Below are positions 1 to 8,974 of a stretch of DNA of 64,000 nt, in pieces (the first letter of the stretch is position 1; every line of letters begins with the position of its first letter). A model generated the notes under the pieces. That model was given only the letters and a program-made list of their open reading frames with translations, had not been told where the DNA came from and made no database searches. Source of the stretch: Serratia marcescens (lineage in GTDB: Bacteria; Pseudomonadota; Gammaproteobacteria; Enterobacterales; Enterobacteriaceae). The DNA is taken from contig NZ_JARVZZ010000001.1 in the NCBI RefSeq assembly GCF_029846115.1, forward strand, positions 3,472,001-3,536,000. The letters are read 5' to 3'. The position numbers were made by a program, and so were the translations under genes.

Positions 1-2
1 TG

Positions 3-323
3 GTACTGGAAGGCGCCAACGGCCCAACCTTCCCAGAGGCAGACGACATTCTGCGTTCCCGTAACATCACCGTGGTCCCGGACGTTATCTGTAACGCCGG
101 CGGCGTAACGGTCAGTTACTTCGAGTGGGTGCAGGACATGGCGAGCTACTTCTGGAGCGAGTCCGAGATCAATGAGCGTATGGACAAAATCATGACCGAC
201 GCCATGGTCCACGTCTGGAACAAGGCGGCCGAGAAAGAGTGCAGCCTGCGCACCGCCGCTTACATCGTGGCCTGTGAGCGCATCCTGACCGCACGTAAAG
301 AGCGCGGCATCTACCCAGGTTGA
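3..323 (+). CDS. Glu/Leu/Phe/Val dehydrogenase, C-terminal end (partial)
   Basis: The window opens inside this gene, so only the last 106 codons are present, read in the frame that starts at base 3. The fragment has the usual end of the NAD(P)-binding domain of amino-acid dehydrogenases: an EGANGPT stretch, then [18 protein letters not shown], then a helical C-terminus rich in charged residues. Enzymes of this family oxidatively deaminate glutamate (or branched and aromatic amino acids) to the 2-oxo acid and ammonia in the cytoplasm. The C-terminus resembles the roughly 420-residue catabolic type more than the NADPH-dependent biosynthetic GdhA, but the missing substrate pocket means substrate and cofactor cannot be decided. 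A strong hairpin follows the stop. Confidence 0.88.
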   Translation, partial: VLEGANGPTFPEADDILRSRNITVVPDVICNAGGVTVSYFEWVQDMASYFWSESEINERMDKIMTDAMVHVWNKAAEKECSLRTAAYIVACERILTARKERGIYPG

Positions 324-333
324 TACCCGTATC

Positions 334-360
334 CCGGCCTGCCCCGGCAGGCCGGATTTT
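334..360 (+). terminator. Rho-independent terminator after the dehydrogenase
   Basis: A perfect 10-base inverted repeat (334-343 with 346-355) has only two bases between its arms and is followed by ATTTT. It separates the dehydrogenase from the convergent acyl-CoA ligase gene. Confidence 0.8.
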
Positions 361-362
361 CC

Positions 363-1901
363 TCAGCGCAAACAGCGCTTCAACACCTTACCGGTACTGG
401 TCATCGGCAAACGCTCGACGAACTCGACGATGCGCGGATACTTGTACGCCGCCAGCCGCTCCCGGCTCCAGGCAATAAGCGTTTCCTCCTCGATGGGCTC
501 TTCCGTCTCTTTCAACACCACTACCGCTTTGATCTCTTCGCCCAGCGACGGGTGTTCAACGCCGATCACCGCCACCAACGACACCGCCGGATGGCGAATC
601 AGCGCCTCTTCAATCTCGCGCGGATAGACGTTGAACCCGCCGCGAATGATCATGTCCTTGGCCCGATCGACGATGAAATAGAAGCCGTCGGCGTCGCGGC
701 GCGCCAGGTCACCGGTGAGGAACCAACCGTTTTCCAGCACCTCCGCCGTCGCTTCGGGGCGATTCAGGTAACCTTTCATGATGTTGTAACCGCGCACCGC
801 GATCTCCCCGACCTGATCGATGCCGTCGACCGGCTGCCCAGTGGCGTCTAGCAGGCGCACCTCCACGCCCCAGATCGGTTGACCGATGGAGCCGGGTTTG
901 GTCACGCGGTGGGGATGGTTAAAGGTGGCGACCGGGCTGGTCTCCGACAGCCCATATCCTTCGAGAATGTTGACGCCGAAGCGGCGCGAAAAATCCTCCA
1001 GGATCTGCAGCGGCAGGCTGGCGCCGCCAGACACCGCTATACGCAGCGTGCTGCGCAAGCGTTCGATATCCGTGTGTTCATCCAGCGCATTCAACAGCGC
1101 CCAATACATGGTCGGCACTCCGGCGAAAAAGGTGATGCCGTGCCGTTGCATCAGCGCGATGGCCTGCGCGGCGTCGAAGCGCTCGACCAGCACCAGAGTG
1201 GCGGCGGCGGCAAACCCGGCGTTCATCTGCACAGTCGAACCAAAAGTGTGGAACAGCGGCAGCGTGACCAGGTGACGATCGGGGGCCGTCTCCGAACCGT
1301 CGAACAGCCGCACCGATCCCAAGGCGTTGAGCACCAGATTGGCGTGGGTCAACTCCGCCCCTTTGGCGCGGCCGGTGGTGCCGCTGGTATACAGCACCAC
1401 CGCGGTGTCGCTTTCGAGCGTCGTCGCCGAAGCGAATTCGGTAGCCTGCTCGGCTATCGCCGCGCTGAAACGCTCTCCCTCGAGCGGCAACCGATCGCCG
1501 ATGATAAACACCTCGCGGCACTGCTCCGCCTTCGCCGCCGCCCGCAGCGCTTCCTCCCCCAGCGGCAGGCCGCTGCTGCCCTCAAAACAAAACAGCGCCA
1601 CCGCCGCCGAATCCGCCAGGTAATAGTCGAACTCTGCGCTTTTCAGCAGAATATTCAGCGGCACCACCACCGCGCCGCTTTTGAGAATGCCGTAATAGAT
1701 AGCCGGAAACTCCGGCCGGTTCGGGCAGGCCAGCGCCACCCGTTCACCGGGCCGCACGCCGCGCGCAGCCAACAAATTCGCCACCCGATTGGCCATGTCG
1801 TTAAGCGCCCGATAGCTGAGCGGGTTGTCGTCCTGTATCACCGCCGGCCGCTCCGGCCAGGTGCGCGCACTCTCTTCAAGCAAGGTAGCCAGATTCAGCA
1901 T
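363..1901 (-). CDS. Long-chain-fatty-acid--CoA ligase-type AMP-forming ligase
   Basis: This 512-residue member of the ANL adenylate-forming superfamily activates a carboxylic acid with ATP to an acyl-AMP and transfers it to coenzyme A. The P-loop-like A3 motif (LYTSGTTGRAKGAELTH) lies near residue 170, the A5 motif (EGYGLSETSP) near 315, the A7 motif (TGDLARRD) near 400, and the hinge (DRAKDMIIRGGFNVYP) near 415. The near-terminal TSTGKVLK carries the catalytic lysine of the mobile C-domain. No membrane segment or signal is seen, so it should be cytoplasmic. The start has a good ribosome site (GGGAGGAT). It stands alone, convergent with the dehydrogenase and divergent from the DJ-1 gene. The substrate (medium or long chain, or aromatic acid) cannot be read from sequence. 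Confidence 0.85.
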   Translation of the reverse strand: MLNLATLLEESARTWPERPAVIQDDNPLSYRALNDMANRVANLLAARGVRPGERVALACPNRPEFPAIYYGILKSGAVVVPLNILLKSAEFDYYLADSAAVALFCFEGSSGLPLGEEALRAAAKAEQCREVFIIGDRLPLEGERFSAAIAEQATEFASATTLESDTAVVLYTSGTTGRAKGAELTHANLVLNALGSVRLFDGSETAPDRHLVTLPLFHTFGSTVQMNAGFAAAATLVLVERFDAAQAIALMQRHGITFFAGVPTMYWALLNALDEHTDIERLRSTLRIAVSGGASLPLQILEDFSRRFGVNILEGYGLSETSPVATFNHPHRVTKPGSIGQPIWGVEVRLLDATGQPVDGIDQVGEIAVRGYNIMKGYLNRPEATAEVLENGWFLTGDLARRDADGFYFIVDRAKDMIIRGGFNVYPREIEEALIRHPAVSLVAVIGVEHPSLGEEIKAVVVLKETEEPIEEETLIAWSRERLAAYKYPRIVEFVERLPMTSTGKVLKRCLR

Positions 1902-1973
1902 CGGGGATCCTCCCTGGGGTTGAGCGGCGAGAAAAGCGCCGCAGTATCACGAGTATAGATAGGCGCTTTGTGG

Positions 1974-2003
1974 TTCGCATTCCCAGGGGCGCTGGGCTAT
2001 ACC
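1974..2003 (+). promoter_or_regulatory. Possible sigma-70 promoter of the DJ-1/PfpI gene
   Basis: TTCGCA (1974-1979) and TATACC (1998-2003) are 18 bases apart and lie 34 bases upstream of the ATG. The -35 element is only moderate. Confidence 0.35.
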
Positions 2004-2036
2004 TTAGGCAATCCCTATCCCGCAGGAGTTGTGATC

Positions 2037-2606
2037 ATGAGCAAGAAAAAGATCCTGATGCTGGTCGGCGACTACGCCGAAGATTACGAAACCATGGTGC
2101 CGTTTCAGGCATTGCAGATGATCGGTCATTGGGTGGACGCCGTGTGCCCCGGCAAAGACGTCGGCGATTACATCCAGACCGCAATCCACGATTTTGACGG
2201 GGCGCAGACCTACAGCGAGAAACCCGGCCACCGCTTCACCCTGAACGCCGACTTCGCCGCCGCCAAAGAAGAGCACTACGATGCGCTCTTGATCCCCGGC
2301 GGCCGGGCGCCGGAATACCTGCGCCTGAACCCCGACGTGATCGCGCTGGTGCAGGCGTTTGACGCCGCGAAAAAACCGATCGCCGCCGTTTGCCACGGCC
2401 CGCAGCTGCTGGCGGCGGCCGGGGTGTTGAAAGGCCGCACCTGCAGCGCCTACCCGGCCTGCGCGCCGGAAGTGCGGCTGGGCGGCGGTCATTATGCGGA
2501 GATCGGCATCGATCAGGCGCACGTCGACGGCAATCTGGTCACCGCCCCGGCCTGGCCGGCGCATCCGCAGTGGCTGGCGAAGTTCGCCGAGGTGTTGGAA
2601 CAGTAA
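2037..2606 (+). CDS. DJ-1/PfpI family protein
   Basis: A 189-residue single-domain protein of the DJ-1/PfpI (class I glutamine-amidotransferase-like) fold. The nucleophile elbow [10 protein letters not shown] places the reactive cysteine at residue 119, followed by His, as in PfpI/YhbO-type proteins, and a conserved [11 protein letters not shown] loop precedes it. Relatives act as glyoxalases, stress chaperones or deglycases, and activity varies within the family, so no reaction is assigned. The ATG at 2037 was preferred over the upstream GTG because AGGAG lies 9 bases before it and the protein then begins with the usual first beta strand. It is monocistronic and cytoplasmic. Confidence 0.85.
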   Translation: MSKKKILMLVGDYAEDYETMVPFQALQMIGHWVDAVCPGKDVGDYIQTAIHDFDGAQTYSEKPGHRFTLNADFAAAKEEHYDALLIPGGRAPEYLRLNPDVIALVQAFDAAKKPIAAVCHGPQLLAAAGVLKGRTCSAYPACAPEVRLGGGHYAEIGIDQAHVDGNLVTAPAWPAHPQWLAKFAEVLEQ

Positions 2607-2613
2607 CGCGGCG

Positions 2614-2967
2614 CTAGCGGAGCTGCTCGATCAGGAAGTGGATGTCGTACAGCCAGCGTTTGGCGCGCGCGGAACGCACCAGCATCGACACGCACAGCGG
2701 CCGGGGGTGTTCTTTGCAGGCTGAGGGGGAAAACCAGCGCCCGGTGTTGGTCGGCGGCTGGAAATACAGTTCGTGATTATAGTTGCCGCTGTCGACGCCG
2801 AAGGTATCGAAGTAGTGGCGCATCAGCGTATTGGAATCGCTGAACGACAGGTTGAGCGCGGTGTTGATCTCGGTTTCCGGGGTGATGGCCACGCCCTTCT
2901 TCAGCCGCCCTGATGCGTTGAAGGCGGCGATAAGCGCGATGACCTGTTGCTGAATGTCTTCTGCCAT
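2614..2967 (-). CDS. DUF1493 family protein
   Basis: A 117-residue soluble protein with no signal peptide. The middle (FSDSNTLMRHYFDTFGVDSG, then NYNHELYFQPP) and the C-terminal LCVSMLVRSARAKRWLYDI match the pattern I associate with DUF1493, a small enterobacterial family of unknown function sometimes compared to acyl-carrier-like helical folds. The start at 2967 was chosen over the longer reading because GAGGTCG lies just upstream and the family usually starts near here. It converges on the DJ-1 gene with 7 bases between stops. The role is unknown. Confidence 0.65.
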   Translation of the reverse strand: MAEDIQQQVIALIAAFNASGRLKKGVAITPETEINTALNLSFSDSNTLMRHYFDTFGVDSGNYNHELYFQPPTNTGRWFSPSACKEHPRPLCVSMLVRSARAKRWLYDIHFLIEQLR

Positions 2968-3079
2968 GACGACCTCGAGCCGGTATGAATAAAAGATGAA
3001 TGCGGTTCTCTGTCTGACTCTGCTCACCGCGGCGAGTTCTGGCCGCCGGCCGGGTTTTCCGTTTCTTTACACTTTCCAT

Positions 3080-3118
3080 AAAAAAACCGCGCGTAGCCAC
3101 ACTCCTGGCGCGCGCGGT
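3080..3118 (-). terminator. Terminator of the RND efflux operon
   Basis: Read on the minus strand, ACCGCGCG pairs with CGCGCGGT (3111-3118 with 3086-3093) and is followed by seven T residues. It lies just downstream of the last gene of the efflux operon. Confidence 0.75.
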
Positions 3119-3124
3119 CGACGG

Positions 3125-4567
3125 TTAGCGGCTGAGCGTCGTCTTGTCGGCGATGACGCCATCCCCCTGCCGCTCAGCGGTAACGCCGCCGCCCAACACT
3201 TTATACAGAGTGGCCTGATTGTCGTATGCGGTCTGCTGCGTGGCGATCAGCGCCTGTTGCGCCGTGTACAGCGTGCGCTGCGCGTCCAGCAGCGTCAGGT
3301 AGCTGTCCACGCCTTGGCGGTTACGCAGCTCGGCCAGGCGATAGTATTGCTGCGCCGCCGCCACATAGCCGGTTTGCGCCGCCAACTGTTCCTGCAGCGT
3401 GGCTTTGCGCGCCAGCGCGTCGGCGGTTTCCTGAAATGCCGTCTGCACCGCTTTCTCATAGGTGGCGACATACAGGTCTTTCTGCGCCTGGCTGTAGTTG
3501 AGCTGAGCCGTGTTATAGCCGCCGCTGAAGATCGGCAGGCTGATGCTCGGTGCGAACGACCAGACGCCGGCTCCATGGCTGAACAACGAGGAGAGTTCAC
3601 CGCTGCCCACGCCGCCGCTGGCGGTCAGGCTGATCGACGGGAAGAACGCCGCCCGCGCCGAGCCGATATCGGCGTTGGCGGATTTCAGGTTATGCTCGGC
3701 CTGCAGCACGTCCGGCCGCTTCAGCAACACTTGCGAAGAAACGCCGGCCGGCAGATCGCGCATGATCCCGCCCAGCGCCTCGATGCCACTCGGCAGCAGG
3801 TTTTCCGGCACGCTTTGCCCTACCGCCAAATCCAGCGCGTTTTTCGCCTGTGCAGCGCTGGTGGCGTAGCTGGCGGCGTCCGATCGCGCCTGCTGATAGA
3901 CGGTTTCCGCCGACGCCACGTCAACCAGCGACGCAATCCCGTGCTGCTGATTGTTACGCGTGACGTCCAGCGATCGTTTGGCGCTCGCCATCGTTTGCTG
4001 CGCCACCGCCAGATTGCTGCGCTCGGCCGCCACCGCCACCCAGTCGGTGACGATATCGGCGATCAGCGTCAGACGGGTGCTTTTCGCCCCCTCCGAGTTC
4101 GCCAAATAGGTTTCGAACGCAGCGCGCGACAGGCTGGCGTTTTTGCCGAACAGATCCCACTCGAATGCGCTGACGCCGGCCGCGGCTTCGTAGCTTTGGC
4201 TCAGCGCGGTGGCGTTGCCGTTACCGGTCAGCGCCCGCCCGCGGCTGCCGTCGGCGGTGGCATTGATTGTCGGGAACAGCGCCGAGCGCTGCTCACCATA
4301 CAGGGCGCGCGCCGACGCGATATTGGCGATCGCCTCGCGCAGATCGCGGCTGCTGTTCAGCCCCAGCGCCACCACCTGGCGCAGCCGGGCATCCTGGACA
4401 TAGTCGCGCCAGGCGACGTCCGGGTAGCTCAGCGCCTGGTTGCCGCCGGCCTCGCCCTGCGGCAGGTTGGCGGGCACCGGCGGCGCCGGGCGCTGGTAGT
4501 GCGGATCCAGCGACAGACAGCCGGTCAGCAGCAGCGGTAAAGTTAACATCATGACTCGTTGCAACAC
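3125..4567 (-). CDS. RND efflux outer-membrane factor lipoprotein (OprM/NodT type)
   Basis: This 480-residue outer-membrane channel of the TolC/OprM family forms the exit duct of the tripartite pump encoded immediately upstream. A short signal ends in the lipobox LLTGC (Cys17), so it should be lipid-anchored. Two OEP repeats follow, with the typical N-terminal YQRPAPPVPANLP segment. The GTG at 4567 was chosen because GGAG is six bases upstream and one base separates it from the pump gene stop, giving a natural signal length; the longer reading adds an implausible 22 residues. It is the third gene of the operon. A dedicated channel contrasts with Serratia pumps described as relying on the TolC homologue HasF. 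Confidence 0.9.
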   Translation of the reverse strand: MLQRVMMLTLPLLLTGCLSLDPHYQRPAPPVPANLPQGEAGGNQALSYPDVAWRDYVQDARLRQVVALGLNSSRDLREAIANIASARALYGEQRSALFPTINATADGSRGRALTGNGNATALSQSYEAAAGVSAFEWDLFGKNASLSRAAFETYLANSEGAKSTRLTLIADIVTDWVAVAAERSNLAVAQQTMASAKRSLDVTRNNQQHGIASLVDVASAETVYQQARSDAASYATSAAQAKNALDLAVGQSVPENLLPSGIEALGGIMRDLPAGVSSQVLLKRPDVLQAEHNLKSANADIGSARAAFFPSISLTASGGVGSGELSSLFSHGAGVWSFAPSISLPIFSGGYNTAQLNYSQAQKDLYVATYEKAVQTAFQETADALARKATLQEQLAAQTGYVAAAQQYYRLAELRNRQGVDSYLTLLDAQRTLYTAQQALIATQQTAYDNQATLYKVLGGGVTAERQGDGVIADKTTLSR

Positions 4568-4568
4568 G

Positions 4569-7500
4569 TTATTCTCCTGCCTGTGACGGCGGGTTGGCGG
4601 GCCGACGGGTGAACATGCGGCGCACCAACACATAAAACAGCGGGACGAAAAAGATGGCCAATGCGGTGGCGGTGATGGTACCGCCGATAATGCCGGTGCC
4701 GATGGCGATGCGGCTGTTGGCGCCGGCGCCGCTGGATACCGCCAGCGGCAGCACCCCGGCGGTGAACGCCAGCGAGGTCATCAGGATCGGCCGCAGGCGC
4801 ATGCGGGCCGCGTGGACCGCCGCGCCAATCAGCGTTTCGCCCCGCTGGTGCATCTCCTCGGCGAACTCGACGATCAGAATGGCGTTCTTCGCCGACAGGC
4901 CGATGATGGTGAGCAGCGCCACCTGGAAGTAGATGTCGTTTTCCAGCCCGCGCAGGGTGATCGCCAGCAGCGAACCCACCACGCCCATCGGCACCACCAA
5001 CATGACCGCAAACGGAATCGACCAACTCTCATACAGTGCCGCCAGGCACAGGAACACCACGATCAGCGAAATGGCGTACAGCGACGACGCCTGGCCGCTG
5101 GTCAGCCGCTCTTGATAGGACAGCCCGCTCCAGGAATAGCTGCTGCCGGCGGAGAATGTTGCCGCCAGCTTCTCCATCTCGCTCATCGCCGTACCGGAGC
5201 TGACGCCGGCGGCGCCCTGCCCGGTGATCTCGAACGATGACAGCCCGTTATAGCGCGACAGATTTTCCGGCCCGTAGATCCAATGCGAAGACGCAAAGGC
5301 GGAGAACGGCGTCATGCTGCTGGCGCCCGACGCATTGTTGCCGCGTACAAACCAGCGGTCGAGATCTTCCGGCTTGGCGCGGTACTGCACATCGCCCTGC
5401 ATATAGACTTTTTTCACCCGGTTGCGGTCGATAAAGTCGTTGATGTAGGTGCTGCCGAACGCGCTGCTGAGGGTGCTGTTGACGTCGGCGGCGCTCAGGC
5501 CGAGTGCCTGCAGCTTGCCGTTGTCGATCTCCACCTGCAGCTGCGGGGTATCCGGCAAGGTGTTGGCGCGCACCGCCAGCAGCGCCGGGTTGTTGCCGGC
5601 GGCGGCAACGATCTGGTCGCGCATCGCCTGCAGCTCGGCGCGGGTGGTCGCTCCTTTGGCCTGCAGCTCGAAGGTGAAGCCGTCGGACTGGCCGAAACCG
5701 TCGATCGCCGGTGGGCTCATGGAGAAGACCTGGGCGTCGCGCAGCGAGGCGAAGTGCGCCATGGCGCGTTTGGCGATGGCGTCGGCGGTGTTCGCGCTGC
5801 CGCTGCGCTGGCTCCAGTCTTTGAGGCTGACGAACGCCATGCCGGCGTTTTGCCCGCTGCCGCTGAAGCCGAAACCGTTGATGGTGAAAATGGTGCTGAC
5901 GTTGGCCTTTTCCTGGTCGAGGAAATAGGCGGTCACCGCTTCGCTCACCGCCGAGGTGCGCGCGTTGGTGGCGCCGGCCGGCAAGGTGTACTGCACCATC
6001 ACCGTGCCCTGATCCTCGTTGGGCAGAAAGCCGGTCGGCAAACGCAGGTACATCACGGCGGCGGCGATCAACAGCAGGCCGTACAGCAGCAGATAGCGCG
6101 TCGGCCGGTGGATCACCCCGCCGACTTTGTCGGCGTACTTCTCCTGCAGCCGGTCATAGCCGCGGTTGAATTTGCCCAGCAAGCCCTTGTCGGTCTGCGC
6201 GTCGTGCGCCGGTTTTAGCAGCGTGGCGCACAATGCCGGCGCCAGCGTCAACGCCAGCACCACCGATAGCACCATCGAGGAGACGACGGTGATCGAAAAC
6301 TGGCGATAGATCACCCCGGTGGAGCCGCCGAAGAACGCCATTGGCAGAAACACCGCCGACAGCACCAGCGCGATGCCGACCAGCGCGCCGGTGATTTCGC
6401 GCATCGATTTTTCCGTCGCCTCGCGCGGCGGCAGCTTATCCTCACGCATCACGCGTTCGACGTTTTCCACCACCACGATGGCGTCGTCCACCAACAGCCC
6501 GATCGCCAACACCATGCCGAACAGCGTCAGGGTATTGATTGAATAGCCGAACGCCGCCAGCACGCCGAAGGTGCCCAGCAACACCACCGGCACGGTGATG
6601 GTCGGGATCAGCGTGGTGCGCAGGTTTTGCAGAAACACGAACATCACCACCACCACTAACGCCACCGCTTCGAACAACGTTTTCACCACCTCCTCGATCG
6701 AAATGTTGATAAAGTCGGTGCTGTCTTTCGGGTAGGCCACCTTGTAGCCCTGTGGCATCGCGCTTTGGTATTCCGCCACCTTGGCCTTCACCAGCTTGGC
6801 GGTGTTGAGGGCGTTGGCGCCCGCCGCCAGCTTGACCGCGATCCCCGCCGCCGGGTGGCCGTTGAGGTGCGCGCTGGCGGAGTAGTCCTCGTTGCCCAGC
6901 TCAATTCGCGCCACGTCGCCCAGCCGCACCAGCGCGCCGCTGCTGTCGCTTTTCAGGATGATATTGCGAAACTGTTCCGGCGTTTGCAGCCGCGACTGCG
7001 CCTTTACCGTGGCGGTCAGCTGCTGATCGGCGGCGGCCGGCAGATCGCCGATCTTGCCGGCGGACACCTGGGTGTTTTGCGCTTCGATCGCTGTCTGCAC
7101 GTCGGAAGGCATCAGCGCATAGCTTGCCAGCTTGGTCGGATCCAGCCAGATACGCATCGCGTATTCCGAGCCGAACACCTGCACGTCCCCCACGCCCTCG
7201 ATGCGCGACAGCGGATCCTGCAGGTTACTGACCAGATAGTCGGAAATATCGGCCATCGTCGCCTTGTCGCTTTCGTCATACAGCCCGACGATCAGCAGGA
7301 AGCTGCTCTGGGATTTCTTGACCGTCACGCCCTGCGCGGTAACCGCGCTCGGCAAACGGCTTTCCGCCTGCTGCACCTTGTTTTGCACCTGCACCTGAGC
7401 GATATCCGGATCGGTGCCCTGATCAAAGGTGACGTTGATGCTGACCGAGCCGCTGGAGCTGCTGGTCGAAGAAAAATACAGCAGGCCGTCCAGGCCGGTG

Positions 7501-7706
7501 AGCTGTTGCTCAATCACCTGCGTGACGCTGTTTTCCAGCGTTTCCGCGTCTGCGCCCGGGTAGGTGGCGGAGATGGAAATCTGCGGCGGTGAGACGTCCG
7601 GGTACTGCGAAACGGGCAACGAATTGATCGACATCAGGCCGCACAGCATGATGATGATGGCGATCACCCAGGCGAATACCGGCCGCCGGATAAAGAACTG
7701 CGCCAT
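4569..7706 (-). CDS. RND multidrug efflux transporter, HAE1 family
   Basis: This 1045-residue inner-membrane proton/drug antiporter resembles AcrB and MexB. The N-terminus MAQFFIRRPVFAWVIAI is characteristic of hydrophobic/amphiphilic efflux pumps. The proton-relay Asp pair is present in TM4 (GLLVDDAIVVVENVERVM), and two large periplasmic loops follow TM1 and TM7. Length matches the family norm. The start at 7706 was chosen because GAGGAG lies upstream and it sits one base past the adaptor stop. Likely substrates are dyes, detergents and antibiotics, but the profile cannot be predicted. No regulator gene is adjacent; control may act at the palindrome upstream of the adaptor. Confidence 0.94.
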   Translation of the reverse strand: MAQFFIRRPVFAWVIAIIIMLCGLMSINSLPVSQYPDVSPPQISISATYPGADAETLENSVTQVIEQQLTGLDGLLYFSSTSSSSGSVSINVTFDQGTDPDIAQVQVQNKVQQAESRLPSAVTAQGVTVKKSQSSFLLIVGLYDESDKATMADISDYLVSNLQDPLSRIEGVGDVQVFGSEYAMRIWLDPTKLASYALMPSDVQTAIEAQNTQVSAGKIGDLPAAADQQLTATVKAQSRLQTPEQFRNIILKSDSSGALVRLGDVARIELGNEDYSASAHLNGHPAAGIAVKLAAGANALNTAKLVKAKVAEYQSAMPQGYKVAYPKDSTDFINISIEEVVKTLFEAVALVVVVMFVFLQNLRTTLIPTITVPVVLLGTFGVLAAFGYSINTLTLFGMVLAIGLLVDDAIVVVENVERVMREDKLPPREATEKSMREITGALVGIALVLSAVFLPMAFFGGSTGVIYRQFSITVVSSMVLSVVLALTLAPALCATLLKPAHDAQTDKGLLGKFNRGYDRLQEKYADKVGGVIHRPTRYLLLYGLLLIAAAVMYLRLPTGFLPNEDQGTVMVQYTLPAGATNARTSAVSEAVTAYFLDQEKANVSTIFTINGFGFSGSGQNAGMAFVSLKDWSQRSGSANTADAIAKRAMAHFASLRDAQVFSMSPPAIDGFGQSDGFTFELQAKGATTRAELQAMRDQIVAAAGNNPALLAVRANTLPDTPQLQVEIDNGKLQALGLSAADVNSTLSSAFGSTYINDFIDRNRVKKVYMQGDVQYRAKPEDLDRWFVRGNNASGASSMTPFSAFASSHWIYGPENLSRYNGLSSFEITGQGAAGVSSGTAMSEMEKLAATFSAGSSYSWSGLSYQERLTSGQASSLYAISLIVVFLCLAALYESWSIPFAVMLVVPMGVVGSLLAITLRGLENDIYFQVALLTIIGLSAKNAILIVEFAEEMHQRGETLIGAAVHAARMRLRPILMTSLAFTAGVLPLAVSSGAGANSRIAIGTGIIGGTITATALAIFFVPLFYVLVRRMFTRRPANPPSQAGE

Positions 7707-7707
7707 A

Positions 7708-8850
7708 TCACTGCTCCTCGCGTTGGGTTTTGTCGACCGAGACTTCAACCGGCTTCACCGCGGCGCCGATCGCGACCTTGCTGGTGCCCTCGACGATCAG
7801 GCGATCGCCTTCGTTCAGCCCGCTGCCGATCAGCCAATTACTGCCCACCACCCGTTCGGCGCTGACGGTGCGCTGCGCCACTTTGTTCTGTTCGTCCACC
7901 ACCAACGCGGTGGCTTCCCCTTTGGCGTTGCGGGTTATGCCCTGCTGCGGCGCCAGAATCGCTTTGGGATCGACGCCGTTATCCACCGTGGCGTGGACAT
8001 ACATGCCGGGCAGCAGCTCATGTTCGGGGTTGGGGAACACCGCGCGCAGCGTGACCGAACCGGTGGCTTCGTCCACCGCCACCTCGGTCAGCTCGAGCTT
8101 GCCGGCGTGGGCATAAGGCGAACCGTCCTCCAGTTTGATGGCGACTGGCGTGACCGCGCCGCGCTGTAACGCCGCCTGCTGGCGCCGCAGTTTAAGCAGC
8201 TGCGCGCTGGACTGGGTCAGATCGACATAGATCGGATCGAGCGCGCGGATGGTGGCCAGCGCATCGGTTTGACTGGCGGTAACCAGCGCACCCGGCGTCA
8301 CCGACGAGATGCCGATACGCCCGGCGATCGGCGCCCGCACCTGGGTATAGGCGAGGTTGATGCGCGCCGTCTCCAGCGCCGCCTGATACTGGGCCACCGA
8401 CGCCACGGCCGCCAGATAGGCCGCTTTGGCATCGTCCGCATCCTGTTGTGAAACGCCGTTCTCTTTCACCAGCGCCGCATAGCGCTGCGACTTGAGCCGG
8501 GTGGATTGCACCGTGGCCTGGGCGTTTTTCAGCTGGGCGGCGGCCTGATCGTAGCTGGCCTGATAGCTGGCAGGGTCGATTTGATACAATACCTGCCCGG
8601 CCTTGACCTCGGCCCCTTCGGTAAACAGCCGCTGCTTGATAATCCCGTCGACCTGCGGCCGCACGTCGGAAGTCATGGTGGCGTTGACCCGGCCGGTCAA
8701 CTCGCTGCTCAGGGTCACTGACTGGCCGCGCAGCGTGACCACGCCGACCTCCTGCTCACCGCCCGCGCCGGCTGGCGCACCGGCGTTTTGCCCATCGCAG
8801 GCGGCCAGCAACAGCGACAGCCCCAGCACCAAAAGCGTTTTCCTCTGCAT
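7708..8850 (-). CDS. RND efflux periplasmic adaptor lipoprotein
   Basis: This 380-residue membrane-fusion protein of the AcrA/MexA group bridges the pump to the outer-membrane channel. The signal peptide ends with a lipobox (LSLLLAAC, Cys18). The lipoyl/barrel-sandwich half-motifs flank a helical hairpin at about residues 100-170, with the characteristic RAPIAGRIG near 175. It is first in the operon, one base before the pump start. A 20-base palindrome lies just upstream of its ribosome site. Confidence 0.93.
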   Translation of the reverse strand: MQRKTLLVLGLSLLLAACDGQNAGAPAGAGGEQEVGVVTLRGQSVTLSSELTGRVNATMTSDVRPQVDGIIKQRLFTEGAEVKAGQVLYQIDPASYQASYDQAAAQLKNAQATVQSTRLKSQRYAALVKENGVSQQDADDAKAAYLAAVASVAQYQAALETARINLAYTQVRAPIAGRIGISSVTPGALVTASQTDALATIRALDPIYVDLTQSSAQLLKLRRQQAALQRGAVTPVAIKLEDGSPYAHAGKLELTEVAVDEATGSVTLRAVFPNPEHELLPGMYVHATVDNGVDPKAILAPQQGITRNAKGEATALVVDEQNKVAQRTVSAERVVGSNWLIGSGLNEGDRLIVEGTSKVAIGAAVKPVEVSVDKTQREEQ

Positions 8851-8865
8851 TGCAATACGATCCTG

Positions 8866-8885
8866 TTGAGAATGACTATTCTCAA
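8866..8885. promoter_or_regulatory. Palindromic putative operator upstream of the efflux operon
   Basis: TTGAGAAT and ATTCTCAA are perfect inverted arms separated by GACT, centred about 25 bases upstream of the adaptor start. The half-site TGAGAAT is identical to one half of the Fur-like site at 19000-19018, but the spacing is four bases rather than one. It is a plausible repressor site; the protein that binds it is not known. Confidence 0.5.
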
Positions 8886-8974
8886 TATATCGAATGCCGG
8901 AATGCGCTTCTGAAAGGGTTGCGTAAGGATTGAGTAAAATCTTGTCGAAGCGGGAAACGGAGGAGCAATATCGT

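Noticed and set aside
879..1958. Open frame of 359 codons opposite the acyl-CoA ligase gene
   Set aside because: Antisense to a clear ANL-family gene, no family motif and no ribosome site.
2996..4540. Long open frame (514 codons) opposite the outer-membrane factor gene
   Set aside because: It lies fully antisense to a clear OprM-like gene and its composition (Arg, Gln, His rich) is typical of a shadow frame in GC-rich DNA.
8866..8885. Reading the efflux palindrome as a true Fur box
   Set aside because: The arms match Fur half-sites but the spacing is four bases instead of one, so it is recorded as an unassigned operator.
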